Shown: positions 33,165 to 42,265 of the stretch, piece after piece
Layout: each line of letters opens with the position of its first letter
Position numbering within the stretch: the stretch's first letter is position 1
Assembly (NCBI RefSeq): GCF_027595985.1
Contig: NC_073313.1
Span: forward strand, 84,240,899 to 84,304,898
Length of the DNA stretch: 64,000 nucleotides
Source: Sorex araneus
Lineage: Eukaryota; Chordata; Mammalia; Eulipotyphla; Soricidae
Direction of reading: 5' to 3'
The notes under the pieces: model-generated
Database searches by the model: none
Seen by the model: only the letters and a program-made list of their open reading frames with translations
What the model was told of the DNA's origin: nothing
Translations under genes and position numbers: made by a program

Positions 33165-33390
33165 CATTGGAGGGGTGGGAGATGCTTCAGAATCACAGGG
33201 CTTATTGTATTTTTTCGAAGAATACTCAGTGCTTTCTTCATAAGGAAATAATTTCACACAGGGATATAAGAGTTTTCACAGGTATATGAATTTATAGTTT
33301 TTTTCTGGTGGTATCTCTATCTACTTTTGTATCACGGAAATGTTTCTGAGTGAGGAAATTCATCGAAATTGGGAGGGTTTCTATTTCTTT
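33165..33390 (+). repeat. T4 cassette, copy 8
   Basis: GGAGGGGTGGGAGATGC; 14-mer lost (CTTTCTTCATAAGG at about 33231). Confidence 0.6.
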
Positions 33391-33457
33391 GACTTTTTTT
33401 TTGAAAATTCTGAAAAGGATTTGAACTAGGTCTTTCTAATTTTTATTCATTTATCTA

Positions 33458-33459
<2 letters not shown>

Positions 33460-33486
<27 letters not shown>
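33460..33486 (+). repeat. (ATT)n simple repeat
   Basis: A short ATT run sits where the tail of the short SINE begins. Confidence 0.7.
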
Positions 33487-33488
<2 letters not shown>

Positions 33489-33619
33489 TTTGGGTCACAC
33501 CCAATAATGCACAGGGGTCACTCCTGGTTCTTGCGCTCAGGAATTAATCCTGGTGGTGCTTGTGGGCCCATATGGGATGCTGGGCAAACGCCCTACCCGC
33601 TGAACTATGGCTCCAGCCC
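33487..33619 (-). mobile_element. Short SINE inside T4 tail, copy 8
   Basis: Same position as 565. Confidence 0.75.
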
Positions 33620-33689
33620 CCTTAATTTCACACATTTTAAGCTGTGAGTTGTTCCTCAGTGTAAGGCTATGTTGTTTTTGGTTTTGGTT

Positions 33690-33995
33690 TTTTTAATCAA
33701 GGCACTGAGGTACAGAGTTACAAAGCTGATCATGGTGGAATTTCACTCCTAGTGTTCCAACACCCATCACTCCACCAGTGTACATTTCCCACCGGTGTCC
33801 CCAGTTTCCCTCCTTCCCACCCCACCCGCCAGTCTGTCTCCATGGCAGGCACTTTTCTTTTCTCCCTCTCTTTCTCTCTTTTTCTCTCTCTTTCCTTTGG
33901 GCGTTATGGTTTTCAGGAGAGGTACTGAAAGGTTATCATGCCTGTCCCTTTGCCTACTTTCAGCACTCAATTCTGTTCAGAGTCATCATTTCCAA
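33690..33995 (-). mobile_element. L1 3' end after T4, unit 7
   Basis: Counterpart of 6940-7250. Confidence 0.7.
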
Positions 33996-34003
33996 CTATT
34001 ACT

Positions 34004-34238
34004 GGGCTGGAGCGATAGCACAGTGGTAGGGCCTTGCATGCAGCCCACCCAGGCTTGATTCCTCTACTCTTCTCGGAGAGCCGGGCAAGGTACTGAGAGT
34101 ATCTCGCCCGCATGGCAGAGCCTGTTAAGCTACCTGTGGAGTGTTCCATATGCTAGAAACAGTAACTAAAGGTCTCAAATGAAGATGTTACTGGTGCCCA
34201 CTGGAGCAAATCGATGAGCTACTGGATGACAGTGACAT
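34004..34238 (+). mobile_element. Long tRNA-headed SINE
   Basis: GGGCTGGAGCGATAGCACAG head, with a small deletion before the B box. Confidence 0.8.
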
Positions 34239-34513
34239 TGACTGTCATAGTGTTCCCTTCTCTATCCTAGATGCCTTCTCCCCTGACTTGTGGCAAAGTT
34301 CCCACCCTGGGCCAGTCCTCCTGGCCCTTGTTTCCAGGGTCTTCTTTGCCATTCCTTTCCTGGGCTTGTTCCTGCTGGGGCTTCACTGGAGGGATTTCCA
34401 GCCCTGTCTGGCTCTCTGCTGGTGCCACTTAGAGATTTTCTCCGGCATCAATCCTGTGTCCACAGGGTGGGTTTGACAGCCTGAGGCCTAATTGCCTGCC
34501 TGCCCCTTTGCAG

Positions 34514-34607
34514 AGATGCTGGCCATCCTAACGCTGACCGAAGAAGCCAGGACAAGACCCTACCAAGCAAAGACTGTATTCTGCAACAGTGAAGAGAACT
34601 GGGAAAG
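34514..34607 (+). ncRNA. Exon-like block E, copy 8 (94 nt, GC donor)
   Basis: TGCCCCTTTGCAG acceptor. The donor is AAG|GCGAGTG, a T-to-C change that still fits the rare GC-AG donor class. Length is again 94. Confidence 0.4.
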
Positions 34608-34812
34608 GCGAGTGACTGATCTTAGATTCAGAATTGAGGGGAACTTAAAATAAAAGAGTAAGTAGTTGGAGCAGATTTTTGTCAAATTGAGGCTAAAGCA
34701 GGCAGCTAGGTTTAATGGAGTCTTGGACTCTTCTTGGACTTTTGTTTTTCCCCCGACACTGGTTGTGTGGTTGAGTGGTGAGAGCAACAGTGCTATTTTT
34801 TCTTCCCCCTAG

Positions 34813-34991
34813 GACAGGAAGCAGGTTGGAGCCCGAGTGTCATGTCGATGGAGCTCGGGCAGCTCAGGGGGGTTTGCTTTGGTCTCTCTCGGCCAGAGGC
34901 TCCATGGCACAGCCCCTCCACCAACTCTGTCCAGCCGCGAGTGTCTTGGAGAGCTGCCATCTGCCAACCACAAGCCTCTGTTCAGACACTT
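34813..34991 (+). ncRNA. Exon-like block F, copy 5
   Basis: TTTTTTCTTCCCCCTAG acceptor; weakened YY1 site GCTGCCATCT. Confidence 0.35.
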
Positions 34992-35013
34992 GTTTTTATT
35001 TATTTTTGTTGAA

Positions 35014-35252
35014 TAGGACTGGAGCAATAGCAGGGCAAGTAGGGCTTTTGCTGTGCACATGGCCGACCTGGGTTCGATTCCTCCGCCCCTCTTGTAGAGC
35101 CCAGCAAGCTATGGAGAGTATCCCACCCCCATGGCAGAACCTGGCAAGCTACCTGTGGCGTATCCGTTATTCCAAAGATAGTAACAACTGTCACAATGGA
35201 GACGTTACTGGTGCCCGCTCGAGCCCATCTATGACAGTGACAGTGACACAGA
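35014..35252 (+). mobile_element. Long tRNA-headed SINE
   Basis: GGACTGGAGCAATAGCAGGG head and GGTTCGATTCC B box. Confidence 0.8.
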
Positions 35253-35389
35253 GGAACACCTAAAGAGAGTAGAGCCAAGGGCCAGGAGGATCCCCTGGAG
35301 GTTTGGAAGCCTGCCTCATGTGCTGGGGGATAACGCAGTTGGGTTGGAGATGGGTCCTGTAAGTCTATGATGGTTGGGGGATCGCTCAG

Positions 35390-35620
35390 GAATGAAGTTG
35401 TGTACTGAATGTAGACTGAGGACCAAACATGATGCCCTCTCAGTAACTGTATGCAAACCATGATGCCCCCAAAGTAGAGAGAGAGTAAAAGGAAGGTACC
35501 TGGCACAGATATGGGTCGTGGGATGGGGTTGGCAAGGCTAGAGGGATACTGGGAACTTTGGTGGTGGAAAATGGGCACTGGTGGAGGGACAGGTGTTAGA
35601 TCATTGCAGGATTCAAAGTC
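35390..35620 (+). mobile_element. L1 3' end, plus strand, unit 8
   Basis: Counterpart of 23030-23290, but its last 30 bases are displaced by the AT-rich expansion. Confidence 0.7.
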
Positions 35621-35883
35621 AATATACTTTGAATCCGTTGTATATAGTTAATATACTTTGTATATTAACAAATATACTTGTTATATTTGTATATATATAC
35701 AAATAATATATACAAAGTATATATTAATATAATATTTATATTATATTAATATACTTTGTATATAGTTAATATACTTTGTAATATACTTGTATATAGTTAA
35801 TATAGTCAATATACTTTGAATCCTTTGTATATAGTTGTAGATAGTTACAAAGCTTTTATACAAAGCTTTGTATAAAAGCTTTG
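35621..35883. repeat. AT-rich palindromic tandem expansion
   Basis: Repeats of TATATAGTTAATATACTTTG and several palindromes (TTTGTATATATATACAAA; CAAAGCTTTTATACAAAG) fill about 260 bases. In the other units this spot is a continuous L1 end (CATAAAAGCTTTGTAAC), so the expansion is local and recent. Confidence 0.8.
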
Positions 35884-36015
35884 TAACTATCTCAGAGTGG
35901 TTCTATTAAAAAAAAACAAAACAAAATGGTGTTTGAGCAGATAATTTCCAAGTAAGGCAAACCATGGCAGGCAGCCTTGTGCTGTGGATTCTTGGTTGGC
36001 TAGTGGGGATTTTTT

Positions 36016-36333
36016 TCACACGGGAAGGGCGGGAGCACATTGTGCGCCATGGTGGCTACTGTCTCTTCTAGGCCGCTACTGCCATCGTGCGGAAAGAGTT
36101 TCAGAAACCCCACGAGGCAAGTTCTTCCTGGGTGCTGGCCTTGTTGGTGAGGACAGTTCAGCAGCGGGGTGACCTAAAAGGTCCTGAACTCAATCCAGGC
36201 GACTCTGCTGTTCTCTGTGTTCTGGAAGGAGCAGGGGTGAGGCAGGTACTGGTGATGGAGCCTAGAAGAGAGGAGCCAGAACCAGGGAGTCCTGGCACAG
36301 GGAGGAGGGGCGGGGCCTCATGGTGCTGCTGAA
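36016..36333 (+). promoter_or_regulatory. T1 cassette, copy 7
   Basis: Intact GC box, intact 14-mer at 36079-36092, and GGAGGGGCGGGGCCTC tail. Confidence 0.65.
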
Positions 36334-36610
36334 CCCGTGCCCGAGATATATTAAAGTATTTGCAGAAGCCCTACAGCACCTAATAACCCATGATATTCCG
36401 AATGTAAGCCGTTGCTAGAGCCACGACAGGACTGTAATAAGAAAACAATTGCAATCTCTGAATGTAAAGAGAACCAGGAAGGGTGCTTGGCCGATCTCAG
36501 TTACAGAACCAGAGGAAGACTAATCTTGAGGGTTTGAACACATTCCTTAAAATAACCTCAGATCTTGCAGCTAGGTTTTCTGACAGTTTGGTCTCCTTAT
36601 GGATACTTTT

Positions 36611-36835
36611 TTACATTTGAAGGGTGGGAGATGGTTCAGAACCCCAGGGCTTATTGTATTTTTTAGAACAATACTCAGTGCTGATATCATAAGGAAGTAA
36701 TTTCACACAGGGATATAAGAAATTTCACCAGGGATATAAGTCTATCGTTTTTTTTCTAGTGGCATCTCTATCTACTTTGTATCAGGGAAATGTTTCTGTA
36801 TCAGGAAACTCATCATATTTGGGAGAATTTCTATA
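36611..36835 (+). repeat. T4 cassette, copy 9
   Basis: GAAGGGTGGGAGATGG kept; the 14-mer is decayed (CTGATATCATAAGG at about 36681). Confidence 0.6.
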
Positions 36836-36924
36836 TCTTTGTTTTTTTTTTGGAAGAGCCTGAAAAGGATTGGAACTAGGTCTTTTTAATTTTTATTTAT
36901 TTATTTATTTTATTATTATTATTT

Positions 36925-37062
36925 TTCTTTTTAGGTCACACCCGATGATGCACCAGGGTCACTCCTGGCTCTTGCACTCAGGAATTACTCCTGGTGGTGC
37001 TCGGGGGACCATATGGGATGCTGGGCTAACGCCCTACCCGCTGTAGTATAGCTCCAGCCCCC
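36925..37062 (-). mobile_element. Short SINE inside T4 tail, copy 9
   Basis: Same position as 565. Confidence 0.75.
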
Positions 37063-37129
37063 TTAATTTCACACATTTTAAGTGGTGAGTTTTTCTTCAG
37101 TGTAAGGCTATGTTCTTTTTGGTTTTGGT

Positions 37130-37540
37130 TTTTTAATCAAGACACTGAGGTACAGAGTTACAAAGCTGATCACTCATACAATGTTCCAACATCCATCACT
37201 CCACCAGTGTACATTTCCTACCACCAATGTCCCCTGTTTACCTCCCTCCACCTTCCACCATTCCACCCTCCCCCCCCTTCTGTCTCTATGGGGCATGTAC
37301 TTTCCTTCTCCCTCTCTGTCTCTCTCACCTTTGGGTCATTATGGTTTCCACTACAGATATGGAGAGGTTATCATGTCTTTTCCTTTACCTGTTTTTAGCA
37401 TGCAGTTCTTGTCCAGACTGATCATTTCCAACTGTCTTGTAATGGTGGTCCCTTCTCTGACCCAACTGCCTTTCCCTCCAGCATTTGAGGTAGGCTTCCT
37501 ACCATGAACCAGTCCTCCTGGCCCTTGTGTCTACGCCAGG
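37130..37540 (-). mobile_element. L1 3' end closing the array
   Basis: The complement of the L1 3' end runs from ATCAAGACACTGAGGTACAG to about 37540. It extends further into the element than the internal copies, as expected at the edge of the duplicated region. Confidence 0.7.
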
Positions 37541-37800
37541 GGATACCTGATATTTTGGTAGGGCATATTCTGTTCTTTTCTGTACACACCTGTAGCAAAT
37601 GTAAATGTGGTAAAATAAAATGAATAATTAAAGTAGAATAAAGCTGTAATGGAATTTTACTGGAATAAATATCACGTGAATATGGTCTCTGAAGGTATCT
37701 TAATTTGTTTAGTATTTTCAAGTTGCAGTTTACTACTGGACAGTGAAAGTCACAAAAAATGAAACTAGGATTAAGAAGGAACTACTGATTTGCATATATT

Positions 37801-38030
37801 TGCACTGTCTGTCCATCGATTTGCTGGAGCGGGCGCTAATAATGTCTTCATTTTGAGACTTGTTACTGTTTTTGGCGTATCGAATACGCCACGGGGTGCT
37901 TGCCAGGCTCTGCCATGCTGGTGGGATACTCTCGGTAGCTTACCAGGCTCTTGGAGAGGGACGGAGGAATCGAACCTGGGTCGGCCACGTGCAAGGCAAA
38001 CGCCCTGCCTGCTGTGCTATCGCTCCAGTC
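37801..38030 (-). mobile_element. Long tRNA-headed SINE
   Basis: The complement ends GCTATCGCTCCAGTCC, with a GGAATCGAACC B-box complement. It is one of the best-preserved copies. Confidence 0.85.
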
Positions 38031-38690
38031 CAGCATATAATAAGGACAGTTTTTGTTTATTGCTCATGCCAAATTGTTGTATAAAACTGCAGGAGAGGAA
38101 AGGAGTATTCTTCATTCCTTTTAGATCAGTACGGCTGTAAAACAATTAAATTGACCCAAAGAAAAATAGCAAGAAAAAAGTCACATGTTGCTTGTGCTTG
38201 GAAGTGTAAACCTATGATAGTGGAACCCATCAGCTGGTCATTCCAATGAGATTGTTTCTGCAAAGGGGACGATCAATTTAGGAGGTGAAGAGTGAACAAA
38301 GGAGTTTACAACTTAGATAAGTACCTCTAAAGATGTTAATATTTGCATTGAAAACGACCCGCAAAATTGATAGTTCAGGATACTGGGGCAGGCAGCAGTT
38401 CTTCTACCCCAAAATAAAATCAAAGGTAACAAGATGAAAAAGATATTCTCCCGGTTGCCTGCGAGGTGATTTGGACAAGAGATCTTGAGGATTCCCTACT
38501 TGTTGACTGCAGATTGCCAGGTTTCACGAAATTTCTCCTGTTTGCACCTGGATCTACCCTCTGAAGAAAATCTGATGCCTTCGTGATGTAGGCAGGCAGG
38601 CCGACTGGGAAGGCCCCCGCCCAAGGCCATGGCAGTAAATTTCCTGGGAAGTCAAAGTCCTGAAGTTGGGAAAGCCAACCTTGCAGCAAA
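38031..38690. other. No gene seen
   Basis: Single-copy-looking sequence. The minus-strand open frame at 38420-38815 has no recognisable domain and overlaps the putative LTR. Confidence 0.5.
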
Positions 38691-39270
38691 CAGGAACTAA
38701 GGCCTAAGGAGACCCTTACCTGGCCCAGCGACAGACCCAGAGAAAGCTGGAGACCCCATGCCCCCTCTCCAGAGAAGCTCCCAGCAGAAACAAAAGGCCA
38801 GGAAAGGATTTTCAAAGAAGATCATCACCACTCCCAACTCTACCCCTCCTGATAACCTTCTTAGCAATGGACTTATTCCTAGGTAGAAGCCCCACTCGGG
38901 AGCAGATTGGGGAGATCCCGTAAAAGCCCTGTTGAACAAGGGAATGGCGCGCATATGCGCCTGTGCCCGCGTGCTGCTTGCGCTCACGTGGCCCAGCACA
39001 CTCCAGCACATACATATTGCCTGCGTCTCCCCTCTTGAGATGTGTACTTTCCTGCTTAGCTGTCTAATGCTGGGGTGTGTGTAGGGGCTCTCTCTACTTT
39101 CGGGGAAGCCCACGCTCCCTCTTGAGCACGTTACTTCCTCCCACTTTCTGTCCTTACTCCCCTTCAAAAACCTCCAAATAAAATGTTTTACTTCACTGCT
39201 CTTCTACTCCTGAAATTTTTTTCTGCAAGAGGAGGCAAGAACCTAGTAATCCGGGTCCTGGGTGGCAGAG
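38690..39270 (+). mobile_element. Candidate solo LTR of an endogenous retrovirus
   Basis: An AATAAA at about 39177 is followed 30 to 90 bases later by a U5-like end (TGCAAGAGGAGGCAAGAACC ... GGGTGGCA). No retroviral gene lies beside it. The left border and target duplication are not resolved; gammaretrovirus-like class I is a guess from the U5 style. Confidence 0.4.
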
Positions 39271-39560
39271 GCAGATGGGAAGAAAGTGACTGTCTTTCTC
39301 CTCCCCGCGTGACATAAGCCACCCCTTGGGACCCACGACATCATTAGGAAGTACTGGACAGCCAAAGTTGAGTTCATATACCAGAGCCACATAGATAAAG
39401 TCAGCTGAATTTTAATTACTAAAGGAAAAGTATCTGAGAATGAGTGTTTCAGATAGACAACAGAATTCAATACACAGTGGTGTGGTTTTTAAAAACCAGA
39501 CAGAATACCAGAGAGACATTTTTCTGGGCAGGGTTGTATCTTTGTTGTGTTCTTTTCAGA

Positions 39561-39800
39561 CTGAAAAGGTGGGAAAAGAGGGCACTTAGACTGGGCCTGT
39601 TGGGACCTCTTGAGCATAACTGCCATCAAGCGGAAGTAATTCGAAAACACCCAAACTTAACACCTCTGTTCCTTAGGCCTGCCACTCAGAGCTATCAGAA
39701 ATAGAACATTTTTTGGACTCCAATCTAAAACTGCATTTTTAATGAGGCAGCAACTACCCGGAAGTTTAGGCACAGGAAGTTGTAGGGCGGGCCATAGGTA
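39561..39800 (+). promoter_or_regulatory. Lone copy of the T cassette outside the array
   Basis: GAAAAGGTGGGAAAAG, then 14-mer variant CTGCCATCAAGCGG (39620-39633) followed by GAAGTAATTCG as in T4, TCTGTTCCTTAGG (about 39665), then ACCCGGAAGT (ETS core 39758-39765), TTAGGCACAGGAAGT and GTAGGGCGGGCC. It combines the T4-like middle with the T2-like tail, so it probably resembles the ancestral single unit. Confidence 0.7.
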
Positions 39801-40031
39801 ACTCAACATAGAACACACCCAGTTATGAAAATACGCTTAAAGATATGTTTTTCAAAGGACACCCATGCAACAGATCTCTCCATCATTGTATCACATTAGC
39901 TTCAAGCTACCTCAACTCTTGAGCACGCAAGGCACCATGTGAGAGCCTGTCATCTCTTGCTACTTGGGCCTACAAAAGCCATCCCCCGCTCAGAATAGCT
40001 TGCTTGAGCTTTGGCTGTTCTCAAATTTTGA

Positions 40032-40045
40032 CCGCACGATGGCAC
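40032..40045 (+). promoter_or_regulatory. CTCF/YY1-like 14-mer in opposite orientation
   Basis: CCGCACGATGGCAC matches 13 of 14 bases of the complement of the array 14-mer and therefore points the other way. No surrounding cassette is recognisable. Confidence 0.4.
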
Positions 40046-40210
40046 TAGTGTATCATATATGCTACAACAACTGACCAAGAAGGGGTGGAGTGGGGGTGGG
40101 GAGCCGCTAAACAATAAAGGTGGGGAGTGTTTGTAAATTCTCTAGCTTGACAGAACACACCCACGCTGCTGTCATTTTTCTTTGGATTTCCATTGAAACT
40201 ATCCTTCTTT

Positions 40211-40470
40211 ATACCCTGCCATAGAGGCAGTGTGTGTGTGTGGGGGGGGGAGACGGGACTGGGGAGGGTGGGAGGGACGCTGGGTTTACTGGTGGTGGAG
40301 AATGGGCACTGGTGAAGGGATGGGTTCTCGAACTTTGTATGTGGGAAACATGAGCACAAAAATGTATAAATCTGTAACTGTACCCTCACGGTGATTCACT
40401 AATTAAAAATAAATAAATTTTAAAAAAAATAAATAAATAAAAATAAAATGTATATGAAGCAAAAAAAAAA
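40211..40470 (+). mobile_element. L1 3' end, 5'-truncated
   Basis: ACCCTGCCATAGAGGCAGTG to the A-rich tail. AACTATCCTTCTTTA flanks it on both sides (40196 and about 40469). Confidence 0.75.
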
Positions 40471-40500
40471 CTATCCTTCTTTACCTGTCATCTTTGTTTT

Positions 40501-40617
40501 TCAGCTTTGTTTTTTTTTTTCAGCTTTGTTTTTTTTCAGCTTTTTTTTTCAGCTTTTTTTTTTTCAGCTTTGTTTTTTTTCAGCTTTGTTTTGTTTTGTT
40601 TTTTTCATCTTTGTTTT
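40501..40617 (+). repeat. Minisatellite (CAGCTTTGTTTTTTTT)n
   Basis: About seven variable units of CAGCTTTG(T)n derive from a TTTGTTTTTCAG that is single-copy at 41655-41666. Confidence 0.8.
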
Positions 40618-41630
40618 TCACCTCACACCACAGAGATTAGCACACATCCAAAAGAACAAAAGCAACCGCTGTTGGAGAGGATGTGGGGAGAAAGGGACCC
40701 TTCTTCACTGCTGGTGGGAATGCCGACTGGTTTAGCCCTTCTGGAAAACAATTTCGACGATTCTCAAAAAATTAGATATTGAATTCCCATTTGACCCAGC
40801 AATACCACTGCTGGGAATATATCCCAGAGAGGCAAAAAAGCACAATCGAAACAACATCTGCACATGTATTTTCATTGCAGCACTGTTTACAATAGCCAGA
40901 ATCTGGAAAAAACCCGAATGCCCCAAAACGGATGACTGGTTGAGGAAACTTTGGTACATCTATACAATGGAATACTATGCAGCTGTTAGAAAAAAGGAAG
41001 TCAAGAATTTTGTAGTCAAGTGGATGGGCATGAAAAGTTTCATGCTGAGCGAAATGAGTCAGAAAGAGAGAGACAGACATAGAAAGACTGCACTCATCTA
41101 TGGTATATAGAATATCAGAGTGGGAGACTAATACCCAAGAACTGTAGAAATAAGTACCAGGAGGTTGACCCCATGGCTTCGCGGCTGGCCTCACGTTCCG
41201 GGAAAGGGCAACTCAGAGAAGCGATCACCAACTACATTGTAGTCGAAGGCCATGTGGGGGAAGGGAGTTGCGGGCTGAATGAGGGCTAGAGACTGAGCAC
41301 AGCGGCCACTCAACACCTTTATTGCAAACCACAACAGCTAATTAGAGAGAGAGAACAGAAGGGAATGCCCTGCCACAGTGGCAGGGTGGGTTGGGGGGGA
41401 GATGGGATTGGGGAGGGTGGGAGGGACGCTGGGTTTACGGGTGGTGGAGAATGGGCACTGGTGAAGGAATGGGTTCCCGAACTTTGTATGAGGGAAGTAT
41501 AAGCACAAAAGTGTATAAATCTGTAACTGTACCCTCACGGTGATTCTCTAATTAAAAATAAATAAATTATTTAAAAATAAATAAATAAATAAATAAATAA
41601 AAATAAAATGTATATGAAGCAAAAAAAAAA
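40618..41630 (+). mobile_element. L1 3' end with end of ORF2
   Basis: CACATCCAAAAGAACAAAAG and GGAGAGGATGTGGGGAG mark the end of L1 ORF2. The frame encodes the conserved CGEKGT, then W-Y/H-I-YTMEYYAAV region, and is followed by the L1 3' untranslated part and an A-rich tail ending ATGTATATGAAGCAAAAAA. Strongly 5'-truncated and not functional. Confidence 0.85.
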
Positions 41631-41845
41631 AACTATCCTTCTTTACCTGTCATCTTTGTTTTTCAGAAATTAAGTTTTGTCCTATCCTATGCTCTTCTTC
41701 ACGGGCATTGCATATCCGGTATTCTCCCTTGACACCAAGCTTTATGCCTCAAGAGATGAATAAGAGCTATCTGGGTTTAAGAGATAAGACAGTGCATAAC
41801 AGGGTATTTTTTCTAGTCATCTCACTGAGGTTTTTTTTTTTTTTA

Positions 41846-42016
41846 ATTCTTTTTGGGTCTCACCCAGAGATGCACAGGGGTTACTCCTGGCTCTGCACTC
41901 AGGAATTACTCCTGGCCGTACTCAGGGGACCATATGGGATGTGCTGGGATTCGAACCCCGGGTTGGCCACGTGCAAGGCAAATGCCCTACTTGCTGTGCT
42001 ATAGCTCCAGCCCCTC
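41846..42016 (-). mobile_element. Complete short SINE
   Basis: Poly-T, GGGTCTCACCCAGAGATGC to GCTATAGCTCCAGCCCC. Confidence 0.9.
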
Positions 42017-42164
42017 ACTGAGCTTTTTGACTTTCAAATTCTTGATTCCATTTTCCGTGGTGGCACAGATACCCATATTTTGCACGTAGTCCTTTTCTAA
42101 AACCAACACTGGGGCCTAGTTAGGTTTGTTGGATCTCTTTAAGTTTCTTTATTGTTTTTTTTTG

Positions 42165-42265
42165 GGGGGGTGGGGGCACGCCTATCTGTATGCAGGACTT
42201 ACTCCTGGTTCTAAGTCAGGGATCACTCCTGGTAGTGCTCAGGGTACCATTTTGGGTGGTCGTCC
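42165..42265 (-). mobile_element. Old partial SINE
   Basis: TGCAGGACTTACTCCTGG and GGTAGTGCTCAGGGTACC match the SINE body only. Confidence 0.5.

Larger units (their letters stand above)
31028..34237 (+). repeat. Array unit 7, short form
   Basis: The layout is that of unit 5 and the length is almost the same (3.2 kb). Confidence 0.85.
1..37540 (+). repeat. Complex tandem array of promoter-like cassettes and exon-like blocks
   Basis: Eight repeat units plus a truncated one at the left edge share the same ordered blocks. Block E recurs at 1109, 7766, 8777, 15325, 22126, 25338, 31306 and 34514, and cassette T1 at about 5822, 13868, 20193, 23392, 26598, 32571 and 36016. Short units repeat every 3.2 kb and long units every 6.5 to 6.8 kb. 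SINEs and L1 3' ends sit at the same internal positions in different units, so they inserted before the units were duplicated. The order and strand of E, F and the cassettes never change. The array begins before base 1, because bases 1-180 are the tail of a T1 cassette. What the array does is inference; a noncoding, architectural locus of the FIRRE or DXZ4 kind is the closest known parallel. Confidence 0.9.
34238..37540 (+). repeat. Array unit 8, short form, last unit
   Basis: The layout is that of unit 5, with an AT-rich expansion at about 35620-35880. The array homology ends in the minus-strand L1 3' end after T4. Confidence 0.8.

Noticed and set aside
38420-38815. A 131-residue minus-strand frame as a gene
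   Set aside because: It lies partly inside the candidate LTR, shows no domain, and has no splice or promoter context.
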